A DNA stretch of 64,000 nucleotides from Candidatus Saccharibacteria bacterium oral taxon 488 (GTDB lineage Bacteria; Patescibacteriota; Saccharimonadia; Saccharimonadales; Saccharimonadaceae): contig CP047919.1 in assembly GCA_010202465.1 (NCBI GenBank), positions 767,235 to 831,234 of the forward strand, given 5' to 3'. Positions 44,868 through 54,173 of the stretch are shown here, piece after piece. The notes under the pieces are model-generated. The model did no database searches and was not told the DNA's origin. It saw only the letters and a program-made list of their open reading frames with translations. The translations under genes and the position numbers were made by a program. Each line of letters starts with the position of its first letter. Within the stretch, counting starts at the first letter, position 1.

Positions 44868-45715
44868 ATGAAAGGAATTATCTTAGCGGGTGGATCAGGT
44901 ACACGATTGTGGCCAATTACCAAGGCAATCAGTAAGCAGCTGATGCCGATCTACGACAAACCGATGGTCTACTACCCCTTACAACACTGATGCAAGCTGG
45001 GATTCGTGATATTTTGATTATTACCACACCCGAAGAGCAAAGCGGCTTTCAACGACTACTGGGTAATGGTTCACAGTGGGGTATCAACTTACAATACGCC
45101 GTGCAACCAAGCCCAGACGGTCTCGCCCAGGCGTTCATCATTGGTGAGGAGTTTGTCGGTGACGATAAGGTGGCCTTGGTACTTGGTGACAATATTTTTT
45201 ACGGCGCGGCACTTGATGATTCGTTACGGGCATGTACCGATCCGGAGGGCGGTGTCGTCTTTGCGTATGAGGTGTCTGATCCGGAACGCTATGGCGTCGT
45301 CGAGTTTGACAAAGACAATCAAGCAGTGTCAATTGAAGAAAAACCGGCCCAGCCAAAGTCAAACTTTGCGGTGGTTGGACTTTATTTCTATGACAACGAT
45401 GTGATTGAAATTGCCAAAGGCGTTCAGCCGAGCGATCGTGGCGAGCTAGAGATTACTTCAGTCAACGCTGAATACCTACGCCGTGGCAAATTAAAAGTGC
45501 AAGCACTTGATAACGGTGATGTCTGGCTTGATACAGGAACTATCAGCAGCCTAACCGACGCCGAGGACTTCGTTCGTGTCGTTCAAACCCGTACTGGGCA
45601 AATCGTTGGTAGTCCAGAAAAAACTGCCTTTCAAAATGGTTGGATTACTCGCGAGCAGCTCGAGAAACTTGCCAAACCGCTCAAAAAATCAGGGTATGGA
45701 ACATACTTGGTCTAG
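44868..45715 (+). pseudogene. rmlA: Glucose-1-phosphate thymidylyltransferase, interrupted by a -1 frameshift in a C run
   Basis: First enzyme of dTDP-L-rhamnose synthesis. From the ATG at 44868 (GAAGGAGG ahead) the frame reads [20 protein letters not shown] then [17 protein letters not shown] and stops at once. Adding one C to CCCC at 44975-44978 gives [24 protein letters not shown] and the rest of the enzyme to 45715, 282 residues, a normal length. The part from 44990 alone is a long open frame but lacks the nucleotide-binding N-terminus. Because rmlBCD are intact and no other rmlA is in view, a real break would abolish rhamnose synthesis, so a sequence error is likely. Confidence 0.92.
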
Positions 45716-45768
45716 GATGTTCTACCCTATTTTTGGTAACTCACTACTGTAAAATTGATTTATCGTAT

Positions 45769-45801
45769 ACTAAGCAGCCATACTATTTACGGCTGCTTAG
45801 T
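45769..45801. terminator. Hairpin between convergent rmlA and GtrA-like gene
   Basis: Perfect 11-base inverted repeat ACTAAGCAGCC / GGCTGCTTAGT with an 11-base loop. No T run follows on either strand, so it is a weak terminator candidate or a structured 3' end. Confidence 0.4.
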
Positions 45802-45827
45802 CTATAAACAAGTCTGGAACAGTGCCG

Positions 45828-46241
45828 CTACTTTTCTTCGATATTTTTTCTCTTGGTAAAAATAACTAATCGAAACACTAGAAAGTTCCAAACCGCAAAA
45901 ATTGCCGTTATGACAACCTTTGCCCACTGAATCTCTAATATATGGAAGTTAACGAGCGCATCAACTGCCGCCGAAGTAGCGAACAGGTTAAATACGCTCA
46001 GCAGCACATAGAGGATAATTTGTGTTTTTAGTGAGAAACGGTCATGTTCGTTGTGGCGAAAAACCTGTTTACGATTCATGGGGAAATTAAAGAAAAATCC
46101 AGACAAAAAACCAATACCACTTGCTAAAAACACCGGCAAGTGAGCGCCGTGATAAAGAATGTACGTCACCAACGTATCAATCAGTAACGTTACACCGCCA
46201 ACAACACCAAACAAAAATATCTGGAAACTAATATTTTTCAT
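45828..46241 (-). CDS. GtrA-like flippase-family membrane protein
   Basis: About 137 residues, four membrane helices, family pattern FGVVGGVTLLIDTLVTY ... FFFNFPMNRKQVFR. Proposed to help flip polyprenyl-linked sugars. Start uncertain: ATG at 46241 (MKNISF) or six codons earlier at 46259. It is divergent from a GT2 transferase of the kind often paired with GtrA proteins. Confidence 0.88.
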   Translation of the reverse strand: MKNISFQIFLFGVVGGVTLLIDTLVTYILYHGAHLPVFLASGIGFLSGFFFNFPMNRKQVFRHNEHDRFSLKTQIILYVLLSVFNLFATSAAVDALVNFHILEIQWAKVVITAIFAVWNFLVFRLVIFTKRKNIEEK

Positions 46242-46290
46242 ACTGCCTTTATTAATCATAGCACACTCAACAACGATACATGTTTTATAG

Positions 46291-46296
46291 TATAAT
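46291..46296 (+). promoter_or_regulatory. -10 box of the GT2 gene at 46304, leaderless type
   Basis: TATAAT, seven bases (GAAAGGT), then ATG at 46304. The AAAGG is too close to the start to serve as a usual ribosome-binding site. Confidence 0.5.
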
Positions 46297-46303
46297 GAAA
46301 GGT

Positions 46304-47260
46304 ATGTATAGAAAATTAGAGACCGCAGTTGTTATACCTTGTTATAACGAAGAAAAAATGATCACTCAAACGATCAAGAAATTACCAAAGTACATTGACC
46401 ATGTTATAGCCGTTAATGATGCCAGCACTGATGACACCATTGGGGTTCTAAATAAATTAAAAAAGCAAAATGATCGACTGATTGTCGTTGACAACGAAAC
46501 AAATCAAGGTGTCGGCGGCGCTCTCATCGCAGGATATAATTACGCTATTGAGCAGACCAAAGCGACCGCTATCGGGATCGTGGCGGGCGACGACCAGTTT
46601 GACTCGACATACCTCGAAGCAATGCTAGACGATTTTATCGATCAATCAGCAGATTACGTGAAAGCTAGCCGCTTCTTCCACCGAGAAGCCTTTAAGACTA
46701 TGCCAAAATACCGGCAATTCGGCAATATTTTCATATCATTGCTAACAAAATTCTCGACTGGATATTATTCTATCACAGACATCACTAATGGCTGCGGTTG
46801 GCTACGCCGCGACATAATTGAAAAGGTCGATTTCTCCATAGTTGAAAAGCGCTACGACTATGAAACCAGCATGCTGACCGCCTTATCCATAGTCAATGCT
46901 AAAGTTATTGACCACGCCGTACCAGCTCATTACGGTGATGAGAAGTCAACTATTAAACTAATCCCAACCGCTTGGCGTAACCTCAAGGCCGTATGGAAGG
47001 GTTTTTGGCGACGAATTTACTATAAATACGTCCTGTATGGATTTCATCCCGTAGCCCTGTTCTTGTTTACTGGTATGTTTTTCTTGATTATCTCGCTGTT
47101 AATTGCAGCTTTCTTGTTGTATGTTAAATTATTCGCTCATCAATCACCGACCGCTGGCAGCGTTATGCTAGCTGTACTACCATTTATTTTAAGTGTACAG
47201 CTAGTTTTAACAGCGCTCACCATTGATGTCTCTAATGAGAACAACAATTTTAAGAAATAA
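46304..47260 (+). CDS. GT2 glycosyltransferase with C-terminal membrane helices (DPM1/GtrB type)
   Basis: 318 residues. VVIPCYNEEKMI, AVNDASTDDT, GDDQFDSTY (the D-x-D region) and the GCGWLRRDII loop, then two membrane helices near the C-terminus. Such enzymes make polyprenyl-phosphate sugars used outside the membrane. The ATG at 46304 gives MYRKLETAVVIPCYNE, with the catalytic domain beginning at once. GtrA-like flippase gene divergently adjacent. Confidence 0.9.
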   Translation: MYRKLETAVVIPCYNEEKMITQTIKKLPKYIDHVIAVNDASTDDTIGVLNKLKKQNDRLIVVDNETNQGVGGALIAGYNYAIEQTKATAIGIVAGDDQFDSTYLEAMLDDFIDQSADYVKASRFFHREAFKTMPKYRQFGNIFISLLTKFSTGYYSITDITNGCGWLRRDIIEKVDFSIVEKRYDYETSMLTALSIVNAKVIDHAVPAHYGDEKSTIKLIPTAWRNLKAVWKGFWRRIYYKYVLYGFHPVALFLFTGMFFLIISLLIAAFLLYVKLFAHQSPTAGSVMLAVLPFILSVQLVLTALTIDVSNENNNFKK

Positions 47261-47261
47261 A

Positions 47262-47996
47262 CTACAGCTTGATATTGTTTACATCGCCGATACCATCAAC
47301 GAGATGGTTTGGATGCATGGCTGATAAAAATTCCTCGTTACGAATACCGCTCATAAGGGCGATGCTGGTTGCACCGAGCTGCTGAGCCGCCGCGATGTCT
47401 GCTTCGGTGTCGCCAATGATAACGACTTCACTTGGCTTGTCCACTGTTTGCCTGACGATATCCGCCTTTTTCAGCAGCGTCCCCTCTTTCGTGTCGCTAT
47501 GGCCCGACAAAATCTTTTCAAACAAATGCCGAATTCCCAAATGTTCAATCTGCCAATCAAGAGCATTTGCATTTCGTCTCAAGCTTAATAGATACAACTT
47601 GTTATCGTTTGCCCGTAACTGCTCTAGTGTGCGCAAACTATCCTTAAAGAGTTCATCCGCACCCAATTCTTCTTGCGACTCGATTCGGTCAATAAACAAC
47701 TTGAGATATGCATCTTTTTCATTAATGCTCAGGCCGCTCAGTGGTAGTAGCCTGTCCCAAGACAGGTTAGCGCGCTTCATTTCCCAATATTCTTCTTTGT
47801 TAAGCGGAGTCCCGCCCAGCGCCTTAACACATTTTTCATAAACCCGATAGTGTCGCGGGGCAATATTAACCAACGTACCGTCAAAATCAACGAATATATT
47901 TTTATTATTTATACAATTTCTCCATTTCTTTAAGTTTATCTGGAAAAAACACTTCAGGATGATAATTAAGTAACTTCTCCGCTCGAGATATATCAA
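47262..47996 (-). CDS. HAD-family hydrolase
   Basis: About 205-244 residues. Motif I FVDFDGTLVN, motif II-like LLSLRRNAN, motif III K in the TKEGTLLKKAD region and motif IV VIIGDTEADIAAAQQLG. Similar to phosphoglycolate-phosphatase-like enzymes; may dephosphorylate a sugar intermediate of the neighbouring pathway. The start is unclear: the only ATG (47996) overlaps the epimerase gene by 92 bases and adds about 30 residues unlike the family, and no ATG, GTG or TTG lies between there and motif I. Confidence 0.8.
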   Translation of the reverse strand: MIYLERRSYLIIILKCFFQINLKKWRNCINNKNIFVDFDGTLVNIAPRHYRVYEKCVKALGGTPLNKEEYWEMKRANLSWDRLLPLSGLSINEKDAYLKLFIDRIESQEELGADELFKDSLRTLEQLRANDNKLYLLSLRRNANALDWQIEHLGIRHLFEKILSGHSDTKEGTLLKKADIVRQTVDKPSEVVIIGDTEADIAAAQQLGATSIALMSGIRNEEFLSAMHPNHLVDGIGDVNNIKL

Positions 47997-48789
47997 TGAC
48001 TATATCAGAGCCGCCGTCTTCGGATAAAACGGCAATGCGGCTCGTTGACTGCGTACTATCAACAATCGCCTGAGCCGTCTCTCGAATGGAAACGCCCCTA
48101 CCTGTTCCAATATTGACTACACCGACTCCACTTGCATTAACCGCACATATAATACTATGAGCCACATCGTCAATATGTACATAATCACGCAGTACTTTTG
48201 CACCACGAATCGTCAAATCGTCACCAGCTTTCGCTGCTCGAATAAAGTTCGGTATCGCTCGGGCGATAGGATCATACCCGCCATACATCACTGAAAACCG
48301 CAAAATGGTTAACTCTTTATTCATTTTTTTTGCGTACGACTGAGCGATGAGCTCGCTAGCCATTTTAGTAGATCCATAGTACGAGCCGCCGGCGACGACG
48401 TTATCCTCTGTAATTGGACCGTGAATTTTCGACTGATCATACACTTCTGCCGTGCTGCCAATGATGATCTTCTCAGATTTTTCGCCAAAATGAGTCAGCA
48501 GGTTAATTGTTGCGTCTATATTACCTAGCCTTGCGTTATCAAGAGTGTCATCAGCAGCTGTTTTCGGTACAAACGCCGCCAAATGAACGATAGCATCAAA
48601 CATTTCACTGCCCACCTGTTTGGTTGCTGATTCTATACTTTTTTGATCTGATAAATCACACCGTATCCAGCGACCAGTGAGACTATCTGGCTGAGACCGG
48701 CCCAAACAGATAATCTCCCAATCAGTTGGTGCCATTTCTAAGAAGCGTCTACCAACAAACCCTGAGGACCCCGTGATAAGAAGCTTCAC
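47905..48789 (-). CDS. NAD-dependent nucleotide-sugar epimerase/dehydratase
   Basis: 294 residues, extended SDR family. GSSGFVGRRFLE (GxxGxxG), IVHLAAFVP, GSTAEVYDQ and SYYGSTKMASE (YxxxK). The substrate cannot be assigned. It shares a one-base stop/start overlap with the ATP-grasp gene upstream and lies in a minus-strand operon of five sugar-modifying genes. Confidence 0.88.
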   Translation of the reverse strand: MKLLITGSSGFVGRRFLEMAPTDWEIICLGRSQPDSLTGRWIRCDLSDQKSIESATKQVGSEMFDAIVHLAAFVPKTAADDTLDNARLGNIDATINLLTHFGEKSEKIIIGSTAEVYDQSKIHGPITEDNVVAGGSYYGSTKMASELIAQSYAKKMNKELTILRFSVMYGGYDPIARAIPNFIRAAKAGDDLTIRGAKVLRDYVHIDDVAHSIICAVNASGVGVVNIGTGRGVSIRETAQAIVDSTQSTSRIAVLSEDGGSDIVIDISRAEKLLNYHPEVFFPDKLKEMEKLYK

Positions 48790-49871
48790 TACAACTCCTG
48801 AAGAATACGGTCAAGCTCAGCAACACTCTCTTCAACAGTCTTCATATCTGACAGCACCGGCTCAAAGTCCATACCTCGGATCCACACCAAGCCATCCGGT
48901 AAGGGGTTGGTGTTGTTTTCAATCTTTGGCACAGCTTCACCATAACCAAGCTTAACGAACATTTCAGGCATATTTAGACCCGCCTGAGTAAAGAACTCGT
49001 GTGTCGTAAAGAAGCGACCGATGTTAATCTCTGTTGGGTTTGGTATGCCATTTTTGTCATACGCCATATCAACGCCAAACAAACCATCTGGTTTATCATC
49101 AACAGCCAGCACCGCTCGACGTGCAATATCATCCAGTTCGTCACTTGAATACGTAACGCCCGTACCAGTGGCGCCGGTCACGCCAGACGGTGAAATCTTT
49201 GCTAACTCCCAGTATAGTCGTTTACGGCCCTGCGCCACGACCAATTCACCATCCTTCCAGAGAGACATCCATGTAACAGTCTCCGGCTCGAGTAACTCAG
49301 ACACAGTAAAGTTACCATCCCATGAGCCATTTTTTTCTTGAAAATCGAGCCAGTTTTTAGCGCTCTTAACGTCATGAACTGGAAGCGATCCACGCCCACC
49401 AGCGCCCGATATAGCCCGAATCCACATCGAGCCGCCCATCTCCTCGAGGAGCGCAGCCAAGTCAGTATCTCGGCCTTCTATCAGCTTAGTCTTTGGCACC
49501 TTAATGCCGGCCTTTTCCCAGAGCTTAAATGACTCAAACTTATCTTGCAAAATTTTCACCGTTTCCTTAGCCGGGAAAAATGTCTTGGCATTGATCTTTT
49601 CTCGATTTTCACTCAAGAAACCGACCTCGACATCATTCTGTGCGTGGACAAATTCAATCTTTTCTTTTTCGATAACGTAGTTCAAGAAATCAGTATATTT
49701 TGGGTCGCTCGCAAGTGGCGCCAGGTACCTGGCATCAACTTCAGCACGCTGCAAATAATACTTATCTGCATCTGTGCCAACAATATAATATTCTTCATCA
49801 GCAGCCCTTAGCGAGCGAATAAAGTTTGCTGATGGCGAGCCGCCAGCTCCTGTGACTAAAATTCGTTTCAT
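48789..49871 (-). CDS. ATP-grasp domain ligase
   Basis: 360 residues. N-terminal pre-ATP-grasp part VTGAGGSPSANFIRSLRA like carbamoyl-phosphate-synthase-type ATP-grasp enzymes, central ATP-binding region WIRAISGAGGRGS, and metal-binding late motif GLFGVDMAYDKNGIPNPTEINIGRF. Such ligases join an acid to an amine; in glycan clusters they can add an amino acid or acyl group to a sugar. The order epimerase-ATP-grasp-oxidoreductase-aminotransferase suggests a decorated amino sugar. Confidence 0.82.
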   Translation of the reverse strand: MKRILVTGAGGSPSANFIRSLRAADEEYYIVGTDADKYYLQRAEVDARYLAPLASDPKYTDFLNYVIEKEKIEFVHAQNDVEVGFLSENREKINAKTFFPAKETVKILQDKFESFKLWEKAGIKVPKTKLIEGRDTDLAALLEEMGGSMWIRAISGAGGRGSLPVHDVKSAKNWLDFQEKNGSWDGNFTVSELLEPETVTWMSLWKDGELVVAQGRKRLYWELAKISPSGVTGATGTGVTYSSDELDDIARRAVLAVDDKPDGLFGVDMAYDKNGIPNPTEINIGRFFTTHEFFTQAGLNMPEMFVKLGYGEAVPKIENNTNPLPDGLVWIRGMDFEPVLSDMKTVEESVAELDRILQEL

Positions 49872-49892
49872 AATACTTAACTCCTTTCCTTA

Positions 49893-50885
49893 CTATTTTT
49901 CAAATGGTGCAATAGCCTCTAGCGACACCCTTAGCGCCTCACGAGCATCACTTGGATCAACTATCGCGGCGGTACGGCCCATTGCCTTCGCCAGAAAAGC
50001 TTTTAGCTCAGCGGCGAGCGGCTCTTCAAAATCAACCTTAATAATTCGCTTTTCTGGATCGCCAACCTGCAACACAAACTCTGTGAAACCTTCTTTTTCG
50101 ATCTTTTTCATATTGTGTTTGTAGTAGACAAGTTCCTGAGTAATATAATTTGCCTCCAGATAACCGAGCGATCCGGTCAAAGCAATTTTGCGAATCTTCA
50201 CTGGTGTGAGCCAATTAGCCTGAATAAACCCAGAAGCCCGACCGTAATCCATTAGTATCTCCGCCGAATCAATCTTTCTACTGTGGCGAGTGCGTGAGCC
50301 GTGACTAGAAATAGATTTTGGTTTTTGGCCCAAAAGGTAGTTCGCTATATCAACATCGTGTACTGCTAAGTCAATGATGACATCAGTTTTTGGCTCAACC
50401 GCTGGAAATCCACCAACGCGTTTACATACCACCGAGGTGATCTCGCCAATGGCATCGTCGTCAACCATCTGTTTCAACTTCTTGATGACTGGATTAAATC
50501 GCTCAATGTGACCAACCGTAAAGGTAACGTTATTCTTCTTAGCACAAGCAATCAACTTGTCAGCCTCTTCCACCGACGAGGCAATCGGCTTCTCCAGCAT
50601 ACAGTGAATACCTCGCGACATAACTTCCGTAGCCACCTCAAGATGAAATGGTGTTGGCACCACCACAGAAACCGCATCAGGTCGCGCCTCTTCAAGCATC
50701 TCTTTGTAGTCAGTAAAGAATTTCGCCTTATAATCCTCAGCGAGAGATTTTGCCTCAGGATTTACGTCGGCAATTGCTACTAGCTCTGACTCTGGAAGCA
50801 TGAAATAGTTACGAACGTGGTTTCTGCCCATGTTACCAGTACCAATGACGGCGACCCTCAATTTCCCCTCTTGTTTATTGGCCAT
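49893..50885 (-). CDS. Gfo/Idh/MocA-family oxidoreductase (WbpB-like)
   Basis: 330 residues. RVAVIGTGNMGRNHVRNY Rossmann motif, MLEKPIASSVEEADKL (EKP motif) and HIERFNPVIKKL. Enzymes of this kind oxidise the C3 hydroxyl of a UDP-sugar before transamination. ATG at 50885 (MANKQEGK) overlaps the aminotransferase end by 11 bases, and that enzyme is the expected next step (WbpE-like). Confidence 0.9.
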   Translation of the reverse strand: MANKQEGKLRVAVIGTGNMGRNHVRNYFMLPESELVAIADVNPEAKSLAEDYKAKFFTDYKEMLEEARPDAVSVVVPTPFHLEVATEVMSRGIHCMLEKPIASSVEEADKLIACAKKNNVTFTVGHIERFNPVIKKLKQMVDDDAIGEITSVVCKRVGGFPAVEPKTDVIIDLAVHDVDIANYLLGQKPKSISSHGSRTRHSRKIDSAEILMDYGRASGFIQANWLTPVKIRKIALTGSLGYLEANYITQELVYYKHNMKKIEKEGFTEFVLQVGDPEKRIIKVDFEEPLAAELKAFLAKAMGRTAAIVDPSDAREALRVSLEAIAPFEK

Positions 50886-51972
50886 TGATAGACTCCTTGA
50901 TCGCCGCAACGATTACCTCAATATCTTCATCTGTAACCTTTGGATGAACCGGCAGAGACACAACTCGTGCCGCCAAGTCTTCAGCCACTGGGAAATCACC
51001 GACCTTATAGCCAAGCTTTGCGATATGTGGATATACGTGCAAAGGCTTTGGATAGTAAATACCAGCCCCAACACCCTTGTCCCTCAAGGTGGCAATAAAT
51101 TGATCTCGTTGTATGTTTTTGTCTAGTAAAATGGTGTATTGATGATATACATGGTTTCGATTGTCGCTAACGGTCGGCGTTTTAATGCCCGCAACGCCTG
51201 CTAAGGCATCATTTAATTTGTGAGCATTTTCTTGACGTTTCTTTGTGAAGTATTCTACCTTCTTCAACTGTTCAATAGCAATAGCACCGTGCAAATCTGA
51301 CATACGATAGTTATATCCCAAATCTGCGTATTCGTATGGCGCAACCATACCGTGTTGCCTAAACGAACGAATCGCTGCTGCAGCCTCATCACTATTTGTC
51401 GTTACGATACCACCTTCGCCACACATAATATTCTTGGTGGCATACAGAGAGAAACAACCGAAATCACCCAACGCGCCAGCTTTTACTCCTTGATATTCTG
51501 CACCAATGGCCTGGCACGCATCCTCAACAATTTTTAAGTCGTACTTTTTGGCAATTTCCTGTAGCTTGGCCCAATTACATGGCTGACCATACAAGTCAAC
51601 TGGCACGATGGCTTTTGTTTTTTCAGTAATAGCAGCTTCTATCTTAGAAACATCGATATTGAACGTTTCTTCATCAATATCTACAAGGACTGGTCGAGCA
51701 CCCAACATTACTATCGGGTTAATAGTAGCAATAAAGCTATACGGCGTAGTAATGACCTCATCGCCTTCTCTCACACCAGTAGCATACAAGGCACAGTGAA
51801 TAGCTGCTGTACCACTGTTTACTGCTAACGCATGTTTTACCCCGCAATACTCCGCCCAGTTCTTTTCTAACTCGGCAACCTTTGGTCCCTGAGCCAACAT
51901 GCCCGATTCTATAACTTCATTTACCGCCCGACGCTCTTCCTCTTCGATGACTGGCGCTGCTATACTTATCAT
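50875..51972 (-). CDS. DegT/DnrJ/EryC1-family PLP aminotransferase (WbpE-like)
   Basis: 365 residues. NSGTAAIHCAL, VEDACQAIGAEYQG and the PLP-lysine motif SLYATKNIMCGEGG, then a conserved GYNYRMSDLHGAIAIEQL. Transfers an amino group to a keto-sugar made by the following oxidoreductase. The ATG at 51972 follows GGGAGGAG; a longer frame to 52074 has unrelated residues and overlaps the divergent gene. Confidence 0.93.
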   Translation of the reverse strand: MISIAAPVIEEEERRAVNEVIESGMLAQGPKVAELEKNWAEYCGVKHALAVNSGTAAIHCALYATGVREGDEVITTPYSFIATINPIVMLGARPVLVDIDEETFNIDVSKIEAAITEKTKAIVPVDLYGQPCNWAKLQEIAKKYDLKIVEDACQAIGAEYQGVKAGALGDFGCFSLYATKNIMCGEGGIVTTNSDEAAAAIRSFRQHGMVAPYEYADLGYNYRMSDLHGAIAIEQLKKVEYFTKKRQENAHKLNDALAGVAGIKTPTVSDNRNHVYHQYTILLDKNIQRDQFIATLRDKGVGAGIYYPKPLHVYPHIAKLGYKVGDFPVAEDLAARVVSLPVHPKVTDEDIEVIVAAIKESINGQ

Positions 51973-52094
51973 GTATATAATCTCCTCCCTTACTTCTATT
52001 CTATATTTAATAGTATAGCATACTACTCGTTTTTTATTTTTCGTTTCTGAGAGGTATGCTTCATGGAGTAGCATTGTACTTCCTGTTTTTATTG

Positions 52095-52100
52095 TATACT
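52095..52100 (+). promoter_or_regulatory. -10 box of the large membrane protein gene, leaderless type
   Basis: TATACT, exactly six bases, then ATG at 52107. Confidence 0.55.
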
Positions 52101-52106
52101 AATACC

Positions 52107-54113
52107 ATGCAATCACTACGATCTATACTCACAAGGCTTAAAAACGACTCGTGTAAAAAATGGCTGTTTCCGTCGGCGGTTATCATTTGTTTGCTTTTTG
52201 CAACTGGCTTAAAAATTTCCGGGTCTTCGTTTGGCCCGTACTACGATCTATTTCTTCAAGGGAAACCGTCGTCAAATCTCATAGCTGGTGAGACCCGACA
52301 TATTCGTAGCGATGAGTGGCTGGTTGTTACGCAGTTTACAATTGCACAAAAAGCAGCCGGTTATCCGCTCATCAACAAGAACTTCGGTGATTCTGGAAAA
52401 AATATGAGCCTCGTCTCCGACGCGCCCTATAAAGAGTGGTCGACTATATTCCGCCCTCAGAATCTCGCTTTTTTCATTATACCATTTGAGTTTGCCCTTG
52501 CCTTTAAATGGTGGTTTTTGCTCGCGTCATTATTGCTGAGCATATATTTTCTAGCCTTAAAATTCCTTCCCGGCAAATACTCGCTCGCGAGCCTGCTGTC
52601 TATCGTCGGTTCATTTACTCCTTTTATATTCTGGTGGTATCAAACAATCACCATCATGAGCATCGTCTGGGGAATCGTCATACTGCTTACAGCCATGCGC
52701 TTGATAGAACATAGGCCTCTTTCATTTCTCGCTAACTATAAGCGTGGCAATATCATATCGCAGCTCATACTGTCTGGTTCGCTCATTTATTCACTAGTAG
52801 GATTTGCTCTATTGCTATACCCTGCTTTTCAAATTCCCGTCGTAATTACGGTAGGTCTAGTTTTTCTTGGTTATTACATAAACACCTGGAAGAAACTTAC
52901 CAAAAAGACACGCAAGAGACTGTATATCAACACAGTTGTTCTGGCTGGCTCTACCTTAGTGGCCATTGGTATCATCGGCGTATTTTTAATCACTAGGCTG
53001 GATGCGGTGCGAGCCATTTCTGGCACAGATTACCCCGGAGCACGCTTCGTACATTCAGGAACACCATCACAGGCTGACCTTATTGGATTAGCAGGCTATA
53101 GTCAGTATCGTCTACAGGATAATTCGTCCATTGGCTCGATTGATCCAAGTAAGGGTAGCATCAATCAGAGCGAACTATCAGCGTCTATCATCATACCTTT
53201 TGCCTTTATTATTCCTATATTACTTATACTTCTTTATCAATGGCGCAAAAAAAGAATGATAGATTGGGTGGGTGTAGCAATCGTTACTACCTGTCTAGTA
53301 TTCGCTGCACATCTATTTTTGCCGGGGTTTTCCACGATAGCAAAGCCCTTTATGCTGCATCTTGTGCCAATAACGAGGCTTCAGCTTGGCTTGGGCTTTG
53401 TGGGTATTCTTTCGTTACTTTATGTTATCGCCAACAGTAAACAGCTTGTATCAAAATACCGTCCATGGATATATCTCTATTCAGGTCTCATAGTTATTGT
53501 ATATATTCTAACGATAGTATTTGTTATAAAATTTAATCGTAATTTTGCCGGAGACTTACGTATATTAGGTATAGCCGCTATCAGCTTTTCTGGCGGCCTA
53601 GCTCTTGTTTTTATTGGCAAAGAAAAGCTTGGCTTGCTGCTGCTATTAGCTCTTTGCATCATGTCAACCATAACCATCCAGCCTCTCTACAAAGGCCTCG
53701 GCAGTGGCTATAATAGTAATATAATTACCAGCAAAATAGCTTCGCTGTCATCACCTGATGATGTATGGGGACTGTCTGGCACGGTTGTTTTGGAGAATTT
53801 TCCGCAAATGGCCAATCGCAAATCAATTACCGGGGTTCACACTTATCCTGATAAAGACTTTTGGTCGAAAGTATCCAAGGACAAAACTATTTACAATAGA
53901 TATGCTCACGTACTGCTGTCTGACACAATCACGGACGACTTAAAGCTAACGCAGCCAGATGTGTTCATTGCGCGCTTGAATTGCAACAACCATCTCGGCA
54001 GAACTATTACTCACGTTATCGCAACGACCCCCCTCCAACTTCCCTGCTACAAATTAATTGACCAAACCACAGTGGGTGGTGGCACTATTATGTTTTATAA
54101 AAGAACCCCGTAA
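52107..54113 (+). CDS. Large polytopic membrane protein, GT-C-like; function unknown
   Basis: 668 residues, about 12 membrane helices. A first external loop carries GETRHIRSDEWLVVTQFTIAQ, a motif reminiscent of GT-C and YfhO-type glycosyltransferases or uncharacterised actinobacterial glycan membrane proteins; the acidic SDE could be catalytic. The C-terminal 120 residues are soluble and outside. Start is the ATG at 52107, six bases after TATACT, rather than an ATG 17 codons upstream. Within the glycan region it is a candidate for transferring a lipid-linked sugar. Confidence 0.65.
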   Translation: MQSLRSILTRLKNDSCKKWLFPSAVIICLLFATGLKISGSSFGPYYDLFLQGKPSSNLIAGETRHIRSDEWLVVTQFTIAQKAAGYPLINKNFGDSGKNMSLVSDAPYKEWSTIFRPQNLAFFIIPFEFALAFKWWFLLASLLLSIYFLALKFLPGKYSLASLLSIVGSFTPFIFWWYQTITIMSIVWGIVILLTAMRLIEHRPLSFLANYKRGNIISQLILSGSLIYSLVGFALLLYPAFQIPVVITVGLVFLGYYINTWKKLTKKTRKRLYINTVVLAGSTLVAIGIIGVFLITRLDAVRAISGTDYPGARFVHSGTPSQADLIGLAGYSQYRLQDNSSIGSIDPSKGSINQSELSASIIIPFAFIIPILLILLYQWRKKRMIDWVGVAIVTTCLVFAAHLFLPGFSTIAKPFMLHLVPITRLQLGLGFVGILSLLYVIANSKQLVSKYRPWIYLYSGLIVIVYILTIVFVIKFNRNFAGDLRILGIAAISFSGGLALVFIGKEKLGLLLLLALCIMSTITIQPLYKGLGSGYNSNIITSKIASLSSPDDVWGLSGTVVLENFPQMANRKSITGVHTYPDKDFWSKVSKDKTIYNRYAHVLLSDTITDDLKLTQPDVFIARLNCNNHLGRTITHVIATTPLQLPCYKLIDQTTVGGGTIMFYKRTP

Positions 54114-54173
54114 AGTCTTTACTATATTATTAGTACTTGCTATGATTAACCATAAAGGAAATGATCTACTAAC

